A DNA stretch of 64,000 nucleotides from contig DASUZB010000012.1 of the NCBI GenBank assembly GCA_036377075.1, positions 1 to 64,000 of the forward strand, given 5' to 3'. The translations under genes and the position numbers were made by a program. This stretch comes from DASUZB01 sp036377075 (GTDB taxonomy: Bacteria; Actinomycetota; CALGFH01). Shown piece by piece: positions 49,445 through 57,602 of this stretch. The notes beneath the pieces were generated by a model that was not told the DNA's origin, searched no databases, and saw only the letters and a program-made list of their open reading frames with translations. Within the stretch, counting starts at the first letter, position 1; the number at the start of each line of letters is the position of its first letter.

Positions 49445-51637
49445 CTACAGCTCGCAAGCGGCCGACTGGACGGTGTTGCCGCTGAAGGTGATCGAGCGGG
49501 TGGCGAAGTTGGTGCCGTTGTCGGAGATCACGCCGGTGGCGTGGCTGCTGCTGGCGCAGATCAGGTTGTCGTGGACGCTGTAGTTGCTCAGCAGGTGGGC
49601 CGGCGGGGTGGAGTCGGTGCGCGTCTGCTGCGTGCCGGTGATGCCGTTGTAGTTGCCTGACAGCCGGTTGCCGTAGACCTCGACGTTGAAGCTGGACGCC
49701 GTGGTGATGCCGCCGTCCCAGTACCAGCCGCGGTCGACGGCGTAGGCGTTGCGGTAGATCTGGTTGTCGCGGATCACCGCGTCGGAGCTGATCTCGTAGA
49801 AGATCCCCTCGGCGCGGTTGTGGACGATCAGGTTGCGCTCGATCAGGGCGTGGTCGACGTTGATGTCGGCCCACAGCCCGCGGCAGTCGTTGTCGTGCAC
49901 GAAGGCGTTGCGGATGGTGATCGTGCCCTCGTCCCACTTCATGCCGCCGGCCTCGTCGTCGCAGCTGTCGTGCAGGGTGTGGTTGCGGGCCAGCTCCGGT
50001 CCGTCGAAGGTGGCCGGGTTGCCGTCGAGGCCGTCGAGCACCATCCCGGTGGAGGCGTTGCCGCCGATGCCGAGCTGGTCGTTGTCGGTGTAGTGGCCGC
50101 CGAGGACCTTCATGCCGTCGGCGCCCATCAGACCGGCCCAGTAGTTGTGCAGCGCCGAGACGTTGCGCACCACCCAGCCGCTCGCGTGGGTGGCGGGCTG
50201 GATGGCGCCGCGCTGCCAGCCGGTGTTGTAGTTCTGCACCGTGAGCGAGTCGAGGGTCACGTTGGTGGCCCCGCCGGCGAAGGCGGACGCGAGGCTGCGG
50301 CCGCCGTCGAGCACCGCCCCCGGCTCGCCGCAGAAGGTGTCGCCGGACTTCGGCTGGACGCTGAAGTTGCGCGCGTGCGTGCCGGCCTTGACCAGGTAGG
50401 TGGTGCCGGAGCCGTGGGCGCTCACCACGCTCTGGGCGTTGTCGCCGACGCCGATCGGCACGCCGCCGTTGCTGACGCACTTGGAGGCGGGCACGGACGC
50501 GGGGGGCTGCGTGGTGGTGGTCGGCGGGCTGGTCGTGGTGGTGGTCGCCCTGGTGGTGGTCGTCGGCGCGGTGGTCGTGGAGGTCGTCGTGGGCGCCGGC
50601 TCGCCGGTCCCGCCGAAGAACGGGTCACGGGCCAGCCGCACGAAGCCCTCCATCGACGGCACCGACGTCTCCGGGCGCCAGTCGCAGCTCCCGCCCTGGT
50701 CGAAGTAGACGACCGCGCGGATGTGGGGCATCGACCGCGCCAGGGCGCCGGCGGCGTCGAGGAACCACTGCGCCTTGCGGCCAGGGTTGGTGGGGTCCTC
50801 CACCGTGCCGGTATCGGCGACCATCAGCTGCTTCCCGGTGGCCGAGCCCCAGGCGTAGAACGCCTTGAAGACGGTGGCGAAGTCGGTCCAGGCGGTGCCG
50901 TTGCAGGCGGCGCCGTTGTAGCCGGCGGCCGCGACCCAGTCGACGTAGCCGTCGCCCGGCCAGTAGCGATCGGCGCCGCCGCGCGCGCCGCCGAACACGT
51001 CGGCGCCGGGCGCCCAGACCCAGGAGCCGCGAACGCCGTTGGTGGCGAACAGGTCGTGCACGTGCCGCCAGGCCGCCACGAACGGGGACCCGCCGCGCCA
51101 GGCGCGGCGCTGCACGTTGCTGTCCGCCGTCCAGGCGTAGTTCAGCAACACCGGCCGACCGATCGCGGCGACGCTGCGGGCGAGCGAGGCGAGGTAGGTG
51201 TCGGAGCGGCCGGCGGCGACCGCGCTCGGCCCGGCGCCGGCGCCGAAGGTGATCAGCGGGATGCGGCCGGCGGCCGCGTTGGTCGCCGGCAGGCTGCCGA
51301 GGCTGCTGCCCCAGGGCACGAAGGTCTGGCTGATCGCCAGCTTGCGCCCGATCGCCGCCTCGAGCTGGCTGGTCGCCGCCTGCTGCGCCTCGGGCGACCC
51401 GGAGGTGCCCTTGACCCACGCACCGAACAGCGCCGCCGTCGGCGACGGTGCCGCCGGGGCCGCGGGGCCGACCGCCTTGACCGTGAGGGTCACCGCGCCC
51501 ACCAGCGCCAGCACCAGGCCGGCGGTGGTGAGGGTGCGCGAGCGCCACGGCCAGCGGGCCGGACGGCGGGCGTCAGGGACCTGCCGGTGGGTACCGGACT
51601 TCGGCGCAGCGTGGCGTGGGCGGCGGCCAAAACGCAT
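49445..51637 (-). CDS. Secreted GH26-like / parallel beta-helix fusion protein
   Basis: 730 residues. An arginine-rich start and one membrane segment (LTTAGLVLALVGAVTLTVKAV) act as signal or anchor. Residues of about 65-340 form a GH26-like TIM barrel (LFGAWVKGTSGSPEAQQ, GSWVWAPGADV, VDWVAAAGYNG). A Thr/Pro-rich linker (about 345-380) leads to a right-handed beta-helix domain with repeated N-x-I/L turns (VIRDNQIYRNAYAV, ALIERNLIVHNRAEG). At the usual GH26 acid/base site (HExN) the sequence reads NYAWTADSN, and at the nucleophile MVADTGT has Asp for Glu. Catalysis in the barrel is therefore doubtful and sugar binding is more likely. The beta-helix resembles polysaccharide lyases/epimerases. 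Confidence 0.83.
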   Translation of the reverse strand: MRFGRRPRHAAPKSGTHRQVPDARRPARWPWRSRTLTTAGLVLALVGAVTLTVKAVGPAAPAAPSPTAALFGAWVKGTSGSPEAQQAATSQLEAAIGRKLAISQTFVPWGSSLGSLPATNAAAGRIPLITFGAGAGPSAVAAGRSDTYLASLARSVAAIGRPVLLNYAWTADSNVQRRAWRGGSPFVAAWRHVHDLFATNGVRGSWVWAPGADVFGGARGGADRYWPGDGYVDWVAAAGYNGAACNGTAWTDFATVFKAFYAWGSATGKQLMVADTGTVEDPTNPGRKAQWFLDAAGALARSMPHIRAVVYFDQGGSCDWRPETSVPSMEGFVRLARDPFFGGTGEPAPTTTSTTTAPTTTTRATTTTTSPPTTTTQPPASVPASKCVSNGGVPIGVGDNAQSVVSAHGSGTTYLVKAGTHARNFSVQPKSGDTFCGEPGAVLDGGRSLASAFAGGATNVTLDSLTVQNYNTGWQRGAIQPATHASGWVVRNVSALHNYWAGLMGADGMKVLGGHYTDNDQLGIGGNASTGMVLDGLDGNPATFDGPELARNHTLHDSCDDEAGGMKWDEGTITIRNAFVHDNDCRGLWADINVDHALIERNLIVHNRAEGIFYEISSDAVIRDNQIYRNAYAVDRGWYWDGGITTASSFNVEVYGNRLSGNYNGITGTQQTRTDSTPPAHLLSNYSVHDNLICASSSHATGVISDNGTNFATRSITFSGNTVQSAACEL

Positions 51638-51878
51638 CGGTTCGCCTCCGTTGCCGCCTGGCGGCGGAACGACATACGGCCGGATCCGTACGGAAGGTCT
51701 CCGTCCGCCGGAGGCCTCCGTGGGGGGCGAGGGGTCGGTCTGGCGGGAGCGGGGTGGGGGACCCCGATGCAGAGCGAGCGTAGAAGTATCAGGTCGCGAT
51801 ACAGCCAGTCAAACCGGTGTTGGGCCAGTTCAACCCATACGCCCGGATGCTGCCTGAACGTGGTGAACATCACATTCC

Positions 51879-51908
51879 TTGGTAGAAATATAGCTGTTCA
51901 GCTATACT
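51879..51908 (+). promoter_or_regulatory. Operator-overlapped promoter of the ArsR gene
   Basis: TATAGCTGTTCAGCTATA (51889-51906) is a perfect 8-2-8 palindrome. It lies between TTGGTA (51879-51884) and TATACT (51903-51908), which are spaced 18 bases as -35 and -10 elements, and overlaps the -10. The ATG at 51915 is about 7 bases after the -10, so the mRNA is probably leaderless. ArsR binding here would block RNA polymerase. Confidence 0.65.
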
Positions 51909-51914
51909 AGATGC

Positions 51915-52247
51915 ATGACCGTGGCGATCGAGGCGACCCCGTTCGAGGTCCTCGCCGAGCCGAACCGGCGGCGGATCCTCGACCTGCTGCGCGCCAGCGA
52001 GCGGCCGGTCGGCGCGCTGGTCGACGAGCTCGGCATCAGCCAGCCGGCGGTCTCCAAGCACCTGCGGGTCCTGCGGGAGGCGGGGCTGGTCGAGGTCCGC
52101 TCCGACGCGCAGCGCCGCCTGTACCGCGTTCGCGCCGAGCCGCTCCAGGCCATCGACGCGTGGCTCGAGCCGTACCGGATGCTGTGGGCGTCGCGCCTGG
52201 ACGACCTCGAGCGGCACCTCGACGCCATGCCCGATTCCGGCGATTGA
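51915..52247 (+). CDS. ArsR family transcriptional regulator
   Basis: The 110-residue winged-helix protein reads EVLAEPNRRRILDLLRAS, PVGALVDELGISQPAVSKHLRVLREAGLVEVR, RRLYRVRAEPLQAIDAWL. It lacks the CxC metal motif of ArsR/SmtB metal sensors and matches the metal-independent group paired with SRPBCC proteins. The ATG at 51911 is in another frame; 51915 is correct for the family. No ribosome binding site is needed if the transcript is leaderless. The SRPBCC gene follows after 15 bases. Confidence 0.93.
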   Translation: MTVAIEATPFEVLAEPNRRRILDLLRASERPVGALVDELGISQPAVSKHLRVLREAGLVEVRSDAQRRLYRVRAEPLQAIDAWLEPYRMLWASRLDDLERHLDAMPDSGD

Positions 52248-52262
52248 GAAAGGGGCGTCACC

Positions 52263-52778
52263 ATGCTCGGCACCCTCGACAAGGTCGACGGCCGCTGGCA
52301 GCTGTGCTTCACCCGCAACCTCTGGCACCCGCCGGCGAAGGTGTGGCGGGCGCTCACCGAGCCCGAGCACCTACGGGCCTGGTTCCCGGCCGTGATCGAG
52401 GGGGAGCGGGCGGCCGGCGCGCCGCTGCGCTTCGTCTTCCCCAACGGCGAGGGCCCGACGCTCGACGGCGAGATGCTCGCCTACCACCCGCCCACGCTGC
52501 TCGAGTTCCGCTGGGGCGAGGACACCTTCCGGTTCGAGCTGCGGCCCGACGGTGACGGCAGCGTGCTGACCTTCGTGAACACCTTCGACGAGCTGGGCAG
52601 GGCGTCGCGCGACGCCGCCGGCTGGCACACCTGCCTCGACCTGCTCGAGCACGAGCTGGCTGGCGAGCGGCCGCCGTGGGCGCAGCGCGACCGGTGGCAG
52701 GAGGTCCACCGGCCCTACCTCGACGGCTTCGGACCGGAGGCCGCCACCATCGGGCCGCCGGATCAGTCGAAGTCGTAG
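52263..52778 (+). CDS. SRPBCC / AHSA1-like protein paired with ArsR regulator
   Basis: A 171-residue START-fold protein: WQLCFTRNLWHPPAKVWRALTEPEHLRAWFP, EGPTLDGEMLAYHPPTLLEFRWGEDTFRFEL, VLTFVNTFDELGRASRDAAGWHTCLDLLEHEL. This form (Aha1-like, DUF in the SRPBCC clan) commonly forms a two-gene operon with an ArsR regulator in actinomycetes. AAAGGGG before the ATG supplies a ribosome binding site. The ligand is unknown. The 3' end overlaps the convergent DUF3224 gene by 16 bases. Confidence 0.9.
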   Translation: MLGTLDKVDGRWQLCFTRNLWHPPAKVWRALTEPEHLRAWFPAVIEGERAAGAPLRFVFPNGEGPTLDGEMLAYHPPTLLEFRWGEDTFRFELRPDGDGSVLTFVNTFDELGRASRDAAGWHTCLDLLEHELAGERPPWAQRDRWQEVHRPYLDGFGPEAATIGPPDQSKS

Positions 52779-53176
52779 TCGAGCCGGTAGGGGACCGCCG
52801 CCTCGCCCGACGGGGCGTCGTAGCCGCCCTCGCCGCGCAGCCCCTCGAGGTCGCCGGTGCCGGAGCCGGGGACCACCTGCCAGGTGGTCCGCGCCACCCC
52901 GCCCTCGAAGCTGCCCGTGCCCTCGAGCACGAAGCTGCCCGAGCGGCCACCGAGGCTGCCCTCGATCCGCTCGTAGCCGACGTAGGTGGCGTTGGCGCCG
53001 TCGCGGTAGAACATGAGCGACTCGGCGGTGCCCTTGCCCTGCAGGTCGCCGTCGTAGGAGCTGGTGACGCGGGCGCGGGTGAGCTTCGGCGCCCCCTCGA
53101 CCTCGGCGTACGGTCCCTCGTCCCAGCTCTCGGGCTTGAAGGTCCCCTCGGCGTGCGTCGTCGTCGTCGTTCCCAT
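52763..53176 (-). CDS. DUF3224 domain-containing protein
   Basis: The 137-residue protein matches DUF3224 (allene-oxide-cyclase barrel-like) throughout: GTFKPESWDEGPYAE, KLTRARVTSSYDGDLQGKGTAE, YVGYERIEGSLGGRSGSFVLEGTG, WQVVPGSGTGDLEGLRGEGGY and the final YRLDYDFD. Function of the family is unknown; the barrel suggests binding of a small hydrophobic ligand. GAGAGGAG directly precedes the ATG. It is divergent from the AraC regulator at 53267, sharing a 90-base region with a palindrome. Confidence 0.87.
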   Translation of the reverse strand: MGTTTTTHAEGTFKPESWDEGPYAEVEGAPKLTRARVTSSYDGDLQGKGTAESLMFYRDGANATYVGYERIEGSLGGRSGSFVLEGTGSFEGGVARTTWQVVPGSGTGDLEGLRGEGGYDAPSGEAAVPYRLDYDFD

Positions 53177-53230
53177 CTCCTCTCTCGGCTCGCCGGATCG
53201 GCGTATCGTCGCGGCCGGCTTGGCCGCGGC

Positions 53231-53250
53231 GCGCCAGCCATTGTTGGCGC
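53231..53250. promoter_or_regulatory. Inverted repeat in the DUF3224/AraC divergent region
   Basis: GCGCCA (53231-53236) and TGGCGC (53245-53250) form a perfect dyad with an inner GCCA/TGGC pairing, 17 bases before the AraC start. It may be the AraC-type operator. Confidence 0.3.
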
Positions 53251-53266
53251 ACGGGGGCGTTGGGTC

Positions 53267-54100
53267 TTGGAAAAGCGCGACAGGATCGTCCCGGCGCGGG
53301 CGCCGGTGGCCAGGGGTGTGCTCGACCCGCTGGCGGCCGCGCGGCGCTTCGACCTGTCGCTGCGCGCCCCGGCGGACGAGCTGGCCGAGCTGGTGGAGCA
53401 CTACTGGACGGTGCGCTGGGACCTGCGGGGCCGCGACCCGTACACGCAGCACACCCTGCCGCACCCGGCCGTCCACCTGGTCGCCGACCGGGGCCGCTCG
53501 GGGATCTTCGGCGTCACCAGCGGACGGTTCGCCCGCGAGCTCCAGGGCAGGGGCTGGGCGTTCGGGGTCAGGTTCCGGCCGGCCGGTTTCCACCCGTTCC
53601 TCGGCGCGCCGCTCGCCACCCTCACCGACCGCACCGTCGCCGTCGCCGACGTCCTCGGGCGCGACGGCGGCGCGCTGGTCGAGCGGCTCCTTTCGCTGGG
53701 GGAGGAGGCGCCGATGGTGGCGGCCGCGGAGGCGTTCCTGCGCGGCCGGCTCCCACCGGCGGACCCGCAGGTCGTGGCCGTCAACCGGATCGTCGACCAG
53801 GTCGTGGTCGACCGGGCGATCACCAAGGTCGACCACCTGGTCGAGCGGACCGGCATGGGCAAGCGGCGCCTGCAGCGGCTGTTCGCCGAGTACGTCGGGG
53901 TCAGCCCCAAGTGGGTCATCCAGCGCTACCGGCTGCACGAGGCGGTCGAGCGGCTGGCCGCAGACCTCGGGGACCTCGACCTCGCCTCGCTCGCCCGCGA
54001 GCTCGGCTACTTCGACCAGGCCCACTTCGTGAAGGACTTCAAGGCGCTGGTCGGCAGGCCGCCGGCGCGCTACGCCGCCGGCACCGCCCGCGGCCGCTGA
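53267..54100 (+). CDS. AraC family transcriptional regulator (DUF6597-type N-terminal domain)
   Basis: About 277 residues from TTG 53267. The N-terminal ligand-sensing part (LRAPADELAELVEHYWTVRWDLRG, HPAVHLVADRGRSGIFGV, GVRFRPAGFHPFLG) is typical of the DUF6597 AraC group, and the C-terminal double HTH reads VDHLVERTGMGKRRLQRLFAEYVGVSPKW and LASLARELGYFDQAHFVKDFKALVGRPPARY. The start is uncertain: no ATG precedes the conserved part and the frame runs back over the DUF3224 gene. It is divergent from that gene, its likely target. Confidence 0.88.
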   Translation: MEKRDRIVPARAPVARGVLDPLAAARRFDLSLRAPADELAELVEHYWTVRWDLRGRDPYTQHTLPHPAVHLVADRGRSGIFGVTSGRFARELQGRGWAFGVRFRPAGFHPFLGAPLATLTDRTVAVADVLGRDGGALVERLLSLGEEAPMVAAAEAFLRGRLPPADPQVVAVNRIVDQVVVDRAITKVDHLVERTGMGKRRLQRLFAEYVGVSPKWVIQRYRLHEAVERLAADLGDLDLASLARELGYFDQAHFVKDFKALVGRPPARYAAGTARGR

Positions 54101-54224
54101 GCGCAGCGCGCCGCCGAGCTGCTCGACGACTCGGGCCCGCGCTCGCCGTGGAGCACGAAGGTGAGCGCGTCGCTGACGTGCCGCTCGTGTAACGTGCCGG
54201 CGACGGGCGCCGAGGGGAGGTCGG

Positions 54225-54797
54225 ATGCGACTGTGGCTGGTGCGGCACGGCGAGACGGTGTGGGCACGCGAACGGCGGCATACCGGCCGCACCGACGTGC
54301 CGCTGAGCCCCGAGGGGGAGCACCAGGCGCGGCGCCTGGGCGTGCGCCTCGCCCGCGAGCGCTTCGACCGGGTCTTCACCAGCCCGCTCAGCCGCGCCAG
54401 CGAGACCGCCCGCCTGGCCGGCTTCGGCGCCCGCGCGCTGCCGCGCGACGAGCTGCTCGAGTTCGACTACGGCGAGTACGAGGGGCTGACCACGCCACAG
54501 ATCCGCGCCAGGCGGCCGGGCTGGGACCTTTTCAGGGACGGCTGCCCCGGTGGTGAGACGGTGGCGGCGGTCGCCGAGCGGGTGCGGCCGTTCCTCGCCG
54601 AGGCCACCGACGCCGACGAGGAGGTGCTGGTGTTCGGCCACGGCCACACGCTGCGCATCATGACCGCCACCTACCTCGGCCTGCCGCTCGACGCCGCCCG
54701 CCACCTGTTCCTGCTGACCGCGAGCCTGTCGGTGCTCGGCACCGAGCACGAATGGCCCGCGCTGCACCGCTGGAACGACTGCGAACCGGATCAGTAG
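54225..54797 (+). CDS. Histidine phosphatase family protein
   Basis: A 190-residue member of the phosphoglycerate-mutase-like superfamily. Catalytic motif RLWLVRHGETVW gives the phospho-accepting H8; VFTSPLSRASETA, ELLEFDYGEYEGLT and VLVFGHGHTLRIM supply the remaining pocket residues, including the second histidine. Size and motifs fit broad-specificity phosphatases of the GpmB/CobC group; the substrate is not predictable. GGGGAGG stands before the ATG. Its last bases overlap the convergent membrane-protein gene by 7 bases. Confidence 0.92.
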   Translation: MRLWLVRHGETVWARERRHTGRTDVPLSPEGEHQARRLGVRLARERFDRVFTSPLSRASETARLAGFGARALPRDELLEFDYGEYEGLTTPQIRARRPGWDLFRDGCPGGETVAAVAERVRPFLAEATDADEEVLVFGHGHTLRIMTATYLGLPLDAARHLFLLTASLSVLGTEHEWPALHRWNDCEPDQ

Positions 54798-55279
54798 CCA
54801 ACCACCCAGTAGGCCACCGCGGCCACCACGCCGAGCACGACCACGTGCTCCCGCCAGGAATGGGTGGGGAAGGCCAACACGCCGAGGAGCACCACGTGCC
54901 TGCGGCGCAGCGGCCACCACAGCGGCACGCCCACGACCGTCAGCCCGTCCGCGATCACGTGGGAGAGCGCGCCCGCGAACAGGGCGAGCGCCAGGATCGG
55001 CGGCGGCTGCCCGTCCACCACCAGGCTCTGGCCGGCGTGGCCGAGCAGCGCGAGCGCGAAGCACCACAGCAGCGAGTGGGTCGGCCCGCGGTGGCCGGGG
55101 GTGAGGTGGTGCCACCAGCGGGGCAGGAGCTGGCCGACGGCCGAGTTCGGGTGGTCGAGGTCGGGAAGGACCGCGGCGATGCAGGCGACCACCCCACCCG
55201 CCACCATCGGTCCGCCGACGGCCTTGGCCACCCCGACGCCGGCGGCGGCGCCGATGATGGCGTGGCTGCGCTTCATCAT
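54791..55279 (-). CDS. YdjM-like membrane-bound metal-dependent hydrolase
   Basis: About 162 residues with four predicted membrane segments. The family motif is clear: MMKRSHAIIGAAAGV at the start, VLPDLDHPNS (DxDH), RGPTHSLLWC (GxTHS) and ALSHVIADGLT (SHxxxD). These histidines and aspartates bind a metal in the DUF457/YdjM family of inner-membrane hydrolases. YdjM was named as LexA-controlled in E. coli; no LexA box is seen here. Start codons 55279 or 55276 (tandem ATG) are both possible, and no strong ribosome binding site is visible. Confidence 0.85.
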   Translation of the reverse strand: MMKRSHAIIGAAAGVGVAKAVGGPMVAGGVVACIAAVLPDLDHPNSAVGQLLPRWWHHLTPGHRGPTHSLLWCFALALLGHAGQSLVVDGQPPPILALALFAGALSHVIADGLTVVGVPLWWPLRRRHVVLLGVLAFPTHSWREHVVVLGVVAAVAYWVVGY

Positions 55280-55369
55280 GATGGCGCGGAGTCTCCACCA
55301 TCGGTGCGACAGTCGCCCTCGCCTGACACCGGTAGAAGTGACCAAAGCGAGGAGTGGCCGGACCCGCCG

Positions 55370-55843
55370 TCAGGCGGCCGGCGTGCCGCCGTCCCAGGGG
55401 GTGCAGTTGCTGGCGAAGTGCTTCAACGCGCCGCTCTTCACCACGATCGTCGCCGGGCGCAGGACGGTGGCGTAGGTCTGCAGCAACGCGATCAGGTCGA
55501 GCAGCGACCGGTAGCCGGAGAGTCCGGACAGGTCCAGGTAGACCACCGTCGGGTTGGGGCACAGCTCCATGGCGGCCCGCACGTCGAACGCGTCGAGGAC
55601 CTCGAAGCGGAGCTCCGGGTGGGAGCTGCGCGCCCGCCGGATGCACTCGGGGCTCACGTCGGTGCCGATCACCTCGCCGTTCGGGAGGGCACGCGCGAGC
55701 AGGACGGTGGTGGTGCCCCACTCGCAGCCGAGTTCCAGCACGACGTCGTCCGGGCGGAGGGCCGCGATAGTCGCCCGGTACTCCTTGGTTCCCCGGGTGG
55801 CGACGAACCGGGTGGAAGGCCTGAACTGACGCTCGTTGGCCAA
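55370..55843 (-). CDS. SAM-dependent class I methyltransferase-like protein
   Basis: The 157-residue protein carries the Rossmann-like SAM-binding set: VVLELGCEWGTTTVLLARAL (motif I), GEVIGTDVSPECIRRAR (motif II acidic end), RFEVLDAFDV and TVVYLDLSGL. It is short for the family and lacks a recognisable substrate domain. Start TTG 55843 is preferred because GGAGG sits 6 bases ahead; the frame extends to 55924 without homology. Substrate unknown. It lies alone between two other minus-strand genes, with 136-base gap upstream. Confidence 0.8.
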   Translation of the reverse strand: MANERQFRPSTRFVATRGTKEYRATIAALRPDDVVLELGCEWGTTTVLLARALPNGEVIGTDVSPECIRRARSSHPELRFEVLDAFDVRAAMELCPNPTVVYLDLSGLSGYRSLLDLIALLQTYATVLRPATIVVKSGALKHFASNCTPWDGGTPAA

Positions 55844-55979
55844 CGGAGTCCTCCAGACGCGCTCGCGAGCCCTCGTCCTGAGCAGGCTACCGGGTGGCCT
55901 GGCCAGCTGGACCTCGCGGCGCACCGCTTCCGGGCGGCGGAGAGCGAGGCGGCCTAGGGGCCGAGGGCCCGTGTCCGCG

Positions 55980-56651
55980 TCAGCCGATCAGTGGCAGGCG
56001 CGGGTCGGGGTGCTCGGCCCGCCCGGACGCCGCCCTGACCCACGCCAAGTCGTCGGCGAGGTCCGCCGGCCGACCGGCGACCGTCCGGCGGGCCAGCAGC
56101 TCGTCGAGGATCGCCGCCGCCGTCGCGATCCCCGCCGGGGTCGCGATGCTGTCGCGGCCGAGCCCGTCGGTCAGGTCGAAGCCGTGCACCACCGCCTCGA
56201 CCACCCGGCTTGGGACGAACTCGTCCAGCCGCATCAGCGCGTAGTAGCCGGAGCCGACCGTGTCGGGCGCGGTCGCCCGCGCCTCCTGGATCGTCTTGCT
56301 GAAGGTCTCGTGGAGCACGTCCGGCATCTGCGCCGGGGTCTTGCCCGCCACCATCGTGTAGGCGTAGTCGTAGACGACCGGGGCGACCTCCGAGCGCGGG
56401 TAGATGAAGAAGCTGACCCGGTCGCGGCCGACCTGGCCCACCTTCGGCTCGGCGACCAGCATCCGGGTGAGGCCGATCGAGATGTCGAAGTGGCCGGCGA
56501 GCTCGAACAGCGTCCAGTGCGGCAGCGACTCGTCCAGCGGCCTGAGCTTGGTCGGCAAGCGCCACTGCTCGTCGGTCAGCTCCCTGAAGGCCCGCTCCAC
56601 CCCGTCGAGCTCGACCTCGAGCGTGTTCACGGCGTCCTCGTACGCGCCCAT
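55980..56651 (-). CDS. Maleylpyruvate isomerase-type (DinB-like) protein
   Basis: A 223-residue four-helix protein: VERAFRELTDEQWRLPTKL, LPHWTLFELAGHFDISIGL, a histidine in VVEAVVHGFDLTDGLG and a C-terminal DELLARRTVAGRPADL. The three spaced histidines match the mycothiol-dependent maleylpyruvate isomerase/DinB superfamily common in actinomycetes, which mostly use mycothiol. The function of this member is open. GGGGAGG stands 4 bases before the ATG. It is divergent from the intradiol dioxygenase gene, and a shared role in aromatic compound degradation is a plausible but unproven inference. Confidence 0.82.
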   Translation of the reverse strand: MGAYEDAVNTLEVELDGVERAFRELTDEQWRLPTKLRPLDESLPHWTLFELAGHFDISIGLTRMLVAEPKVGQVGRDRVSFFIYPRSEVAPVVYDYAYTMVAGKTPAQMPDVLHETFSKTIQEARATAPDTVGSGYYALMRLDEFVPSRVVEAVVHGFDLTDGLGRDSIATPAGIATAAAILDELLARRTVAGRPADLADDLAWVRAASGRAEHPDPRLPLIG

Positions 56652-56738
56652 CCGGCCTCCCCTGCTCGCCCTGCCGTCATCTAGGGTCTTGTGCCGAGCC
56701 GCTGTCAAGGACCTCATCCGCGTCCGGGAGGGGAGATC

Positions 56739-57602
56739 GTGGACGACCAGTTGACGCAGGCGGTGGTCGCCAGCTTCGAGCAGGCGGCCAGCGACCGGTT
56801 CCGCACGGTCATGCAGAGCCTCGTCAGGCACCTGCACGCCTTCGTGCGGGAGGTCGAGCTCACCGAGGAGGAGTGGGGCCGCGCCATCGACTTCCTGACC
56901 CGCACCGGGCATGCCACCACCGACCAGCGCCAGGAGTTCATCCTCCTGTCCGACGTCCTCGGCGTCTCGATGCTCACCATCGGGGTCAACCACCGCAAGC
57001 CGGCGGGGGCCACCGAGTCCACCGTGTTCGGGCCCTTCTTCGTGGAAGGCTCGCCGCGGTTCGAGCTCGGCGACGACCTCTCGGGCGGCGCCCCCGGTGA
57101 GCCCTGCCTGGTCCAGGGACAGGTCCGCTCCCTTGACGGCGAGCCGGTCGCCGGCGCCCGCATCGAGGTCTGGCAGGCCGACGAGGCGGGCCTCTACGAC
57201 GTCCAGTACGCCGACCTCGAGCACCCGCGCGGGCGCGGGCACCTGTTCTCGGACGACGACGGGCGCTTCCGCTTCTGGACGGTGACGCCGACCGCCTACC
57301 CGATCCCGGTCGACGGCCCGGTGGGCGAGCTGCTCGCCGCCGCCAACCGCGGCATCATGCGGCCCGCGCACGTCCACTTCATGGTCGAGGCTGCCGGCTT
57401 CCAGAAGCTGACCACCCACGTGTTCGTCGCCGGCGACCCCTACCTGGGTTCCGACGCCGTCTTCGGGGTCAAGGAGTCCCTGGTCGCCGAGTTCGAGCGC
57501 CACGAGCCGGGGACCGCACCCGACGGCACGGTCCTCGACGTCCCCTTCCATACCGCGGCCTACGACCTGGTGCTGGCGCCGGCAGGGGCCGCAGCCCGGT
57601 AA
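56739..57602 (+). CDS. Intradiol ring-cleavage dioxygenase (catechol/hydroxyquinol 1,2-dioxygenase type)
   Basis: The 287-residue enzyme has an N-terminal helical dimerisation region (RFRTVMQSLVRHLHAFVRE) and a beta-sandwich catalytic domain. The four Fe(III) ligands are visible: Y153 in GLYDVQY, Y187 in PTAYPIPVDGPVG, H211 and H213 in RPAHVHFMV. The PTAYPIPxDGPVG stretch favours hydroxyquinol 1,2-dioxygenase over catechol dioxygenase. It opens an aromatic ring between two hydroxyls to give a muconate or maleylacetate. Start GTG 56739 has GGGAG upstream. It overlaps the next (decayed) frame at its stop. Confidence 0.9.
   Translation: MDDQLTQAVVASFEQAASDRFRTVMQSLVRHLHAFVREVELTEEEWGRAIDFLTRTGHATTDQRQEFILLSDVLGVSMLTIGVNHRKPAGATESTVFGPFFVEGSPRFELGDDLSGGAPGEPCLVQGQVRSLDGEPVAGARIEVWQADEAGLYDVQYADLEHPRGRGHLFSDDDGRFRFWTVTPTAYPIPVDGPVGELLAAANRGIMRPAHVHFMVEAAGFQKLTTHVFVAGDPYLGSDAVFGVKESLVAEFERHEPGTAPDGTVLDVPFHTAAYDLVLAPAGAAAR

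Noticed and set aside
50510..50640. Repeated GGTGGTCGT-type units suggesting a CRISPR or tandem repeat locus
   Set aside because: The units encode the Thr/Pro-rich linker of the GH26-like/beta-helix protein. Their period and lack of spacers rule out CRISPR.
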